A stretch of 64,000 bases of DNA from Nocardiopsis flavescens (GTDB taxonomy: Bacteria; Actinomycetota; Actinomycetes; Streptosporangiales; Streptosporangiaceae). The DNA lies in contig NZ_FQZK01000013.1 in assembly GCF_900141985.1 (NCBI RefSeq), positions 1-64,000 of the forward strand, given 5' to 3'. The notes under the pieces were generated by a model. That model saw nothing but the letters and a program-made list of their open reading frames with translations, was not told the DNA's origin and ran no database searches. Numbering within the stretch: position 1 is the first letter of the stretch; the number at the start of each line of letters is the position of its first letter. Positions 58,592-64,000 of this stretch are shown one piece after another. Both the position numbers and the translations under genes were made by a program.

Positions 58592-58888
58592 ATGGCCACC
58601 GACTACGACAGCCCGCGCAAGACTGACGAGGACATCAACGAGGACAGCCTTCAGGAGCTCCAGGCTCGGCGCGTGGACAAGGGCACCGGCACGATCGACA
58701 TCGACCCCGACGAGGTCGCCGAGGGCATGGAACTGCCCGGTGCCGACCTGTCGGGCGAGGAGCTCGCCGTCCGGGTGCTGCCGCGTCAGGCCGACGAGTT
58801 CACCTGCTCGCGCTGCTTCCTGGTGCACCACCGCAGCCAGCTCGCCCAGCAGCGGGCCGGGCAGCTGGTCTGCAAGGAATGCGCCTGA
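58592..58888 (+). CDS. DUF4193-family protein with C4 zinc-finger-like tail
   Basis: A 98-residue acidic protein beginning MATDYDSPRKTDEDINEDSLQELQARR, the actinobacterial DUF4193 signature. The C terminus has CSRC and CKEC pairs (residues about 72-75 and 94-97) that would bind zinc. Length is typical. Function is not known; the gene is generally conserved in Actinobacteria and often near dut and DUF3710, as here. ATG 58592 is the family start; an ATG 15 bases upstream is less likely. Confidence 0.92.
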   Translation: MATDYDSPRKTDEDINEDSLQELQARRVDKGTGTIDIDPDEVAEGMELPGADLSGEELAVRVLPRQADEFTCSRCFLVHHRSQLAQQRAGQLVCKECA

Positions 58889-58979
58889 CCGGCCGGGACG
58901 GTCGAGGCACCGTCCCGTCCAGGGGCGCCCGGCGCGCCACCGCCTGACGGGACGCGCGCACAACGGGGGTTACGAACAC

Positions 58980-59041
58980 CGACGACGGTGGACGGCCGAC
59001 CGCACGGAACATCAGGTGCGGTGGACCGCCCACCGTCGTCG
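58980..59041. terminator. Two-part bidirectional terminator hairpin
   Basis: Outer perfect 12-bp stem CGACGACGGTGG / CCACCGTCGTCG (58980-58991, 59030-59041) and inner 6-bp stem ACCGCA / TGCGGT (58999-59004, 59017-59022). It separates the convergent DUF4193 and DUF4235 genes. Confidence 0.7.
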
Positions 59042-59067
59042 TTTCCGGCGGGTGGGACCCGGCGGGG

Positions 59068-59346
59068 TCAGGACTCCAGCACCTCGGGCGCGGTCCGGAT
59101 GAGGCCCTGGCGCGCGGCGCGCACCGCCAGGACCCGGGCCACCTCGACGCCGACACCGGCGACGACGGCCCAGCCCAGGGCGCGGCCCAGGCTCACGTCG
59201 GGGGACTCCAGGTCCGTGGGCGGCTCCTCGCCGGTCGCACGGGTCCACGCGAAGGTCAGCGCCTTGCGCATGACGAACTCGGCCGCGAACCCGGCCACGA
59301 AGCCCATCAGGACCGGTCCGACCTCACCGCCGTCCTTCTTAGCCAT
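59068..59346 (-). CDS. DUF4235-family membrane protein
   Basis: A 92-residue protein with two hydrophobic segments (PVLMGFVAGFAAEFVMRKALTF near 11-32 and LGRALGWAVVAGVGVEVARVLAVRAA near 55-80), matching DUF4235. Between them lies an acidic loop (ATGEEPPTDLESPD). Function unknown; it should sit in the cell membrane. The ATG gives the family N terminus MAKKDGG. It is divergent from valS. Confidence 0.88.
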   Translation of the reverse strand: MAKKDGGEVGPVLMGFVAGFAAEFVMRKALTFAWTRATGEEPPTDLESPDVSLGRALGWAVVAGVGVEVARVLAVRAARQGLIRTAPEVLES

Positions 59347-59561
59347 GTGAATCGTTCACCGTTCTTGTCGAGTGCACGGGCACGGGCGGGGCCGCCCGTC
59401 CCCCCATGGTCTACCGGAACGATCCTTTCACGCGCACGCCCCCGTGTCCGGGCAGCGCCCCGGCCCCGCGGGCGCACCCCCCCCCGGGGGGGTGTCGCGG
59501 ACGTGGCGGGCCAGGGCGTACCGTGCCGCGAAACCAGGAGCGATCACGCTCCGGAGCGCAC

Positions 59562-59567
59562 TACCAT
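59562..59567 (+). promoter_or_regulatory. -10 box of valS (leaderless)
   Basis: TACCAT, 6 bases before the valS ATG, with no ribosome site between. The RNA should start at or very near the ATG. Further upstream lies an unusual run of nine C and seven G (59477-59492). Confidence 0.45.
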
Positions 59568-59573
59568 TGCCCC

Positions 59574-62162
59574 ATGACCAACGGCTCTCCTTCCTTCCGC
59601 ATGCCCGACAAGCCCTCGCTGGACGGTATCGAGGCGAAGTGGGTCGATGTATGGGACGAGTCCGGCGTCTACCACTTCGACCGCACGGCCGAGCGCGCGG
59701 ACGTCTACTCCATCGACACCCCGCCGCCCACCGTCTCGGGCTCGCTGCACATCGGCCACGTCTTCTCGTACACGCACACCGACACCGTCGCGCGGTTCCA
59801 GCGCATGAACGGCAAGTCCGTCTTCTACCCGATGGGCTGGGACGACAACGGCCTGCCCACCGAGCGCCGGGTCCAGAACTACTACGGTGTCCGCTGCGAC
59901 CCGTCGGTCCCCTACGACGCGGACTTCGAGCCCCCGGCCAAGCCCGACCCCAAGCGGCAGGTCCCCGTCTCCCGCCGCAACTTCATCGAGCTGTGCGACA
60001 GGCTGACGGCCGAGGACGAGAAGGTCTTCGAGTCGATCTGGCGCCGCCTCGGGCTCAGCGTCGACTGGCGGCACACCTACGCCACCATCGACGCCGACTC
60101 CCGCGCCGCCGCCCAGCGCGCCTTCCTGCGCAACCTGGCCCGCGGCGAGGCCTACATGGCCGAGGCGCCCACCCTGTGGGACGTCACCTTCCGCACCGCG
60201 GTCGCCCAGGCCGAGCTGGAGGACCGGGAGCGGCCCAGCGCCTACCACAAGGTCGCGTTCCACCGGCCCGACGGCTCCCCGGTCCACATCGAGACCACGC
60301 GCCCCGAGCTGCTGCCCGCCTGCGTGGCCCTGGTCGCCCACCCCGACGACGAGCGGTACCGGGACCTGTTCGGGACCACCGTCACCACGCCGGTCTTCGG
60401 TGTCGAGGTCCCCGTCGAGGCGCACCGGCTCGCCGACCCCGAGAAGGGGTCCGGCATCGCCATGATCTGCACCTTCGGCGACACCACCGACGTCACCTGG
60501 TGGCGCGAGCTGCAGCTGCGGACCCGCCCCATCATCGGCTGGGACGGGCGCGTCATCGCCGACCCGCCCGCCGGCCTGGAGTCCGGCGCCGCCCGCGAGG
60601 CCTACGACCGCCTGGTCGGCGCCACCGTCCACACCGCCCGCGAGCGCGTCGTCGAGATGCTGCGCGAGAGCGGCGACCTGGTCGGCGACCCCAAGCCCAT
60701 CACCCACCCGGTCAAGTTCTACGAGAAGGGCGACAAGCCCCTCGAAATCGTCACCACCCGCCAGTGGTACATCCGCAACGGCGGGCGCGACGAGGACCTG
60801 CGCCGCCGCCTCGTCGGGCGCGGACGCGAGCTCACCTGGCACCCCGAGCACATGCGGTCCCGCTACGAGAACTGGGTGGAGGGGCTCAACGGCGACTGGC
60901 TCATCAGCCGCCAGCGCTTCTTCGGCGTCCCCTTCCCCGTCTGGTATCCGCTCGACGCCGACGGCAACCCGCGCTACGACGAGCCGCTGCTGCCCGCCGA
61001 GGACCGGCTGCCCGTCGACCCCAGCTCCGAGGCGCCCGAGGGCTACACCGAGGACCGGCGCGGCGTCCCGGGCGGCTTCACCGGCGACCCCGACGTCATG
61101 GACACCTGGGCCACCTCCTCGCTGTCCCCGCAGATCGCCTCCGGCTGGGAGCGCGACGAGGACCTCTTCCGCCGCGTCTTCCCGATGGACTTCCGCCCCC
61201 AGGGCCAGGACATCATCCGCACCTGGCTGTTCTCCACGGTCGTGCGCGCCGACTTCGAGAACGGCACGCTGCCCTGGCACACCACCGGCATCTCCGGCTG
61301 GATCCTGGACCCGGACCGCAAGAAGATGTCCAAGTCCAAGGGCAACGTCGTCACCCCGCTGGCGCTGCTGGAGAAGTACAGCTCCGACGCGGTCCGGTAC
61401 TGGGCGGCCAGCGGCCGCCTGGGCACCGACACCGCCATGGACGAGGGGCAGATGAAGGTCGGCCGCAGGCTGGCCATCAAGATCCTCAACGCCAGCAAGT
61501 TCGTGATGTCGGTCGCGGGCGAGGACGCATCCGCCGACCCGGCGCGCGTCACCGAGCCGCTGGACCGCGCGATGCTCGCCACCCTGGCCGAGGTCGTGGA
61601 GGACGCCACCGCGGCGTTCACCGCCTACGACCACACCCGGGCCCTGGAGCGCACCGAGCGGTTCTTCTGGGACTTCTGCGACGACTACCTGGAGCTGGTC
61701 AAGGCCCGCGCCTACGACACCGGGTCGGCCGAGGGCGCGTCCGCGCGCGCCGCGCTGCTCATCGCCCTGGGTGCCCTGCACAAGCTCTTCGCCCCCTTCG
61801 TCCCGTTCGTGGCCGAAGAGGTCTGGAGCTGGTGGCAGGAGGGCTCCCTGCACGCCCAGTCCTGGCCGGACGCCGCCGGCTACCGGGCCGCCGCGGCCGA
61901 CGGCGACCCCGTCGTCCTGACCGCCACCGCCGAGGTGCTGCGGGCGGTCCGCAAGGCCAAGTCGGAGGCCAAGCTGTCCATGCGGGCCGAGGTCGAGCGG
62001 GTCCGGGTCACCGGCAAGCGGGTGGAGGCCGCCCGGGCCGCCGCCGCCGACATCGCCGCCGCCGGCCGGGCCGCGGGGATCGACTTCCAGGCCGCGGACG
62101 ACGCCGAGCTCACCGTCGAGGTCGTCCTCCCGGAGACCGCCGGGGAGGCCGGCGACCGGTAG
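59574..62162 (+). CDS. valS: Valine--tRNA ligase
   Basis: An 862-residue class I aminoacyl-tRNA synthetase. The HIGH motif is at residues 59-62 (GSLHIGHV) and KMSKS at 584-588 ([11 protein letters not shown]). Between them are the CP1 editing domain (about 190-330) and the WxTR-like PRQWYIRN tRNA-acceptor region. The anticodon-binding helical domain follows; the long C-terminal coiled coil is reduced to a short Lys/Arg/Ala-rich helix. It charges tRNA-Val and is essential. The message is probably leaderless. A very strong terminator follows its stop. Confidence 0.96.
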   Translation: MTNGSPSFRMPDKPSLDGIEAKWVDVWDESGVYHFDRTAERADVYSIDTPPPTVSGSLHIGHVFSYTHTDTVARFQRMNGKSVFYPMGWDDNGLPTERRVQNYYGVRCDPSVPYDADFEPPAKPDPKRQVPVSRRNFIELCDRLTAEDEKVFESIWRRLGLSVDWRHTYATIDADSRAAAQRAFLRNLARGEAYMAEAPTLWDVTFRTAVAQAELEDRERPSAYHKVAFHRPDGSPVHIETTRPELLPACVALVAHPDDERYRDLFGTTVTTPVFGVEVPVEAHRLADPEKGSGIAMICTFGDTTDVTWWRELQLRTRPIIGWDGRVIADPPAGLESGAAREAYDRLVGATVHTARERVVEMLRESGDLVGDPKPITHPVKFYEKGDKPLEIVTTRQWYIRNGGRDEDLRRRLVGRGRELTWHPEHMRSRYENWVEGLNGDWLISRQRFFGVPFPVWYPLDADGNPRYDEPLLPAEDRLPVDPSSEAPEGYTEDRRGVPGGFTGDPDVMDTWATSSLSPQIASGWERDEDLFRRVFPMDFRPQGQDIIRTWLFSTVVRADFENGTLPWHTTGISGWILDPDRKKMSKSKGNVVTPLALLEKYSSDAVRYWAASGRLGTDTAMDEGQMKVGRRLAIKILNASKFVMSVAGEDASADPARVTEPLDRAMLATLAEVVEDATAAFTAYDHTRALERTERFFWDFCDDYLELVKARAYDTGSAEGASARAALLIALGALHKLFAPFVPFVAEEVWSWWQEGSLHAQSWPDAAGYRAAAADGDPVVLTATAEVLRAVRKAKSEAKLSMRAEVERVRVTGKRVEAARAAAADIAAAGRAAGIDFQAADDAELTVEVVLPETAGEAGDR

Positions 62163-62169
62163 CCGGGTG

Positions 62170-62211
62170 CACGCCGCGGCCGGGTCGGAGCACCGACCCG
62201 GCCGCGGCGTG
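62170..62211 (+). terminator. 19-bp stem terminator after valS
   Basis: Arms 62170-62188 and 62193-62211 are perfectly complementary around loop AGCA. It begins 8 bases after the valS stop. Confidence 0.85.
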
Positions 62212-62360
62212 TCCGGGACCGCCGGGGCGGCCTGCTGCCCCCGCGCCGTGCGGGGCCCGCGGGCGTCCGGGCCGCAGGCCGGGGGCCCGCGGGGAGCCGG
62301 GCTCCGCGGCCCGGCGGCGCCGGGGGCCGGTCGGAAGCCGAGTCAGCGTGCCGGGGGCGA

Positions 62361-62366
62361 TAGGCT
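62361..62366 (+). promoter_or_regulatory. -10 box of dut (leaderless)
   Basis: TAGGCT, with the GTG of dut 8 bases downstream and no ribosome site. Same layout as at the Nif3-family and PH-domain genes. Confidence 0.5.
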
Positions 62367-62374
62367 CGGCGAAT

Positions 62375-62851
62375 GTGAGTAGCGCATCCCCGGAAGGCGG
62401 CCGGATCCCGATCACGGTCCACCGCCTGGACCCCGGTCTCCCCCTGCCCGAGTACGCGCATCCCGGAGACGCGGGAGCGGACCTGTACACCGCCGTCGAC
62501 GTCGTCCTCGCACCCGGAGAGCGGTCGACCGTTCCCACCGGGCTGTCGATCGCCCTGCCGGACGGGTACGCGGCCTTCGTGCACCCCCGGTCGGGGCTCG
62601 CGGCGCGCTGCGGGCTGACGGTCGTCAACGCCCCGGGCACGGTGGACGCCGGGTACCGGGGCGAGATCAAGGTGACGCTGCTCAACACCGACTCCGCGGA
62701 CCCCGTGAAGCTCAGCCGGGGCGACCGGATCGCGCAACTGGTGATCCAGCGCGTGGAGCGGGCGGTGTTCGTCGAGGCGGACACCCTGCCCGGGTCGGTG
62801 CGCGGAGCGGGCGGTTTCGGTTCGACCGGGGGCCACGCCGCGCAGCGGTGA
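62375..62851 (+). CDS. dut: dUTP diphosphatase (dUTPase)
   Basis: A 158-residue homotrimeric dUTPase. All five motifs are visible in order: [13 protein letters not shown] (1), [11 protein letters not shown] (2), [16 protein letters not shown] (3), [13 protein letters not shown] (4), and [15 protein letters not shown] (5). It converts dUTP to dUMP, keeping uracil out of DNA and supplying thymidylate synthesis. GTG 62375 gives a typical length, and the -10 box 8 bases upstream suggests a leaderless transcript. A DUF3710 gene follows, the usual actinobacterial neighbour. Confidence 0.95.
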   Translation: MSSASPEGGRIPITVHRLDPGLPLPEYAHPGDAGADLYTAVDVVLAPGERSTVPTGLSIALPDGYAAFVHPRSGLAARCGLTVVNAPGTVDAGYRGEIKVTLLNTDSADPVKLSRGDRIAQLVIQRVERAVFVEADTLPGSVRGAGGFGSTGGHAAQR

Positions 62852-62907
62852 CCACGTCCCCGACCCGGTGCGATCCCGGGACCAACGGAGAGCGAAGAGG
62901 TGAGGGC

Positions 62908-63765
62908 GTGTTTGGACGCCGCCGCAAGAAGCGTAAAGAAGACGGGGCCGGCAGAGCCGAGGCTCCCCGGGAGGGCGCGGCCGGTGCCGTCTCCTTCGGC
63001 AACGAGGTGCACCCCGGGGCCGACGCGGGCCCCGGTGCCGACCTCGACAAGGAGGCCGACCGGTACCGGACCGGCGGCCCCTGGGACGCCGCCGAGGACG
63101 CACCCGAGATGAAGCGCATGGACCTGGGCGGCATCCGGGTCCCCCAGGAGCAGGGCACCGAGATCCAGGTCAACGTGGCCCAGGACGCCCAGGGCAAGCA
63201 GAAGGCCCTCGGCGTGACCCTGGTCCGGGGCAAGAGCGCCGTCCAGGTGCAGCCCTTCGCCGCGCCCAAGACCTCGGGCCTGTGGGACGAGATGCGCCAG
63301 GAGCTGCGCGAGCAGGTCGAGAAGCAGGGCGGCAAGGTCGAGGACCACGACGGGACCTTCGGGCCCGAGCTCAAGGCCCTGGTACCGGTGCCCGGACGGA
63401 CCACCGAGGACGGCCGCCAGCTCGCCCAGCGGGTCCGGTTCATCGGCGTGGACGGCCCCCGGTGGGTGCTGCGCGGGGTCATCCGCGGCGAGGGCGCCTC
63501 GAAGCCGGAGGTGATGGCCGAGGTGGAGAAGCTGTTCGCCGACGTCGTCGTGGTCCGCGGCGACCAGCCCGTCCCGCCCGGGGAGCTGCTGCCGATCGTC
63601 GTGCCCAAGCAGGTCCAGGAGCAGCTGGCCAAGGCCGCCCAGGCCCGCGCCGCCCAGGCCCGGATGGCCGCCCAGCAGGGCGTGCCCGGGGCCTCGCCCA
63701 ACGGTGCCCCGCCCCGCCCCCCCGGCACCTCGCCCAACGGCTCCCCGGGCTCCCCGGAGTCCTGA
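62908..63765 (+). CDS. DUF3710-family protein
   Basis: A 285-residue protein starting MFGRRRKKRKED (GTG start, GAGG 9 bases upstream), then an Ala/Gly/Asp-rich linker and the DUF3710 core at about 50-225: RMDLGGIRVPQEQGTEIQVNVAQDAQGKQKALGVTLVRGKSAVQVQPFAAPKTSGLWDEMRQELREQVEKQGG. The last 55 residues are Ala/Gln/Pro-rich and disordered. Function is unknown; linkage to dut is conserved in Actinobacteria. The basic N terminus could contact membrane or nucleic acid. Confidence 0.92.
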   Translation: MFGRRRKKRKEDGAGRAEAPREGAAGAVSFGNEVHPGADAGPGADLDKEADRYRTGGPWDAAEDAPEMKRMDLGGIRVPQEQGTEIQVNVAQDAQGKQKALGVTLVRGKSAVQVQPFAAPKTSGLWDEMRQELREQVEKQGGKVEDHDGTFGPELKALVPVPGRTTEDGRQLAQRVRFIGVDGPRWVLRGVIRGEGASKPEVMAEVEKLFADVVVVRGDQPVPPGELLPIVVPKQVQEQLAKAAQARAAQARMAAQQGVPGASPNGAPPRPPGTSPNGSPGSPES

Positions 63766-63796
63766 GCCCCGTCGTGCGGGCGCCCTCCCGCGCCGT

Positions 63797-63832
63797 GGGG
63801 GCGGACCGGCGCCGACGGGGCCGGTCCGCCCC
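63797..63832 (+). terminator. Hairpin terminator after DUF3710 gene
   Basis: Perfect 12-bp stem GGGGCGGACCGG / CCGGTCCGCCCC with a 12-base loop, 31 bases after the stop. The remaining 168 bases of the window hold no gene that I can support. Confidence 0.7.
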
Positions 63833-64000
63833 GGCGGCGCCGGGGCGCCGGGAGGGACCGCGGCCGCGGTGCGCCCGCTGCGGGCGGTGGCGGGCGGGGG
63901 TGCCCCCGCCCGGCCGCCGTGGCCCCGCCGACCCGGTTCCCGCCCCCGGGGCACGGGGAGGGCCGCCCGCCGGAGCGGTGCTTTCCTTCGCGTGGTCGGT

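Overview
The window is chromosomal DNA from a very G+C-rich actinomycete. GTG starts, near-total G/C in third codon positions, TANNNT-type -10 boxes, SepH, a SARP/AfsR-type regulator, DUF4193/DUF4235/DUF3710 proteins and a coproporphyrin-type ferrochelatase all point to Actinobacteria. A Nocardiopsis-like genus (Streptosporangiales) is my best guess from general resemblance; that is inference. No prophage, IS transposase, tRNA, rRNA or CRISPR array is visible.

0-9.9 kb: end of an unidentified gene, a SpoIIE-type PP2C phosphatase, a convergent cyclase-family hydrolase, a GH13 alpha-glucosidase, then a four-gene ferric-siderophore ABC operon whose promoter carries an iron box on its -10. A TetR-GbsR/MarR pair faces a glyoxalase-like gene across two matching operators. 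9.9-17 kb: a 182-bp MITE-like repeat, an HD-glyoxalase fusion, and a TetR gene whose 18-bp operator type recurs before a four-gene lipid-catabolic operon (two SDRs, APH-type kinase, ACAD10/11-like acyl-CoA dehydrogenase) and before a quinone oxidoreductase gene. 17-28.3 kb: carboxylesterase, Tex, a small Cys/His membrane protein, an MFS exporter with an ArsR-like regulator and a large A/T-rich inverted repeat, the second MITE-like copy, endonuclease IV, then Nif3-family protein, zinc-ribbon protein, histidine phosphatase and rnpB.

28.6-44.8 kb: a SulP-carbonic anhydrase fusion, a 628-aa acidic/low-complexity anchored protein, a PEBP-type lipoprotein, a 1260-aa SARP-NB-ARC regulator beside a DrrAB-like exporter, and two PH-domain membrane proteins (the second with a 198-bp in-frame tandem repeat) whose 3' end overlaps a convergent carboxylesterase gene. 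45-64 kb: sepH, a two-TM protein, a lactone oxidase, ferrochelatase, an S9 peptidase, a glyoxalase-like protein, an inositol-monophosphatase-family enzyme, a 53-aa conserved protein, an OmpR/HisKA two-component system preceded by two related hairpins, then DUF4193, DUF4235, valS, dut and DUF3710.

Themes: local regulators sit beside their targets with readable operators; several housekeeping genes appear leaderless, with a -10 box 6-9 nt before the start codon; and convergent pairs are usually separated by strong perfect hairpins. The most useful leads are the 182-bp terminal-inverted-repeat element, the shared TetR operator over a 4-hydroxyacid-type lipid operon, the HD-VOC fusion, and the paired hairpins before the two-component system.
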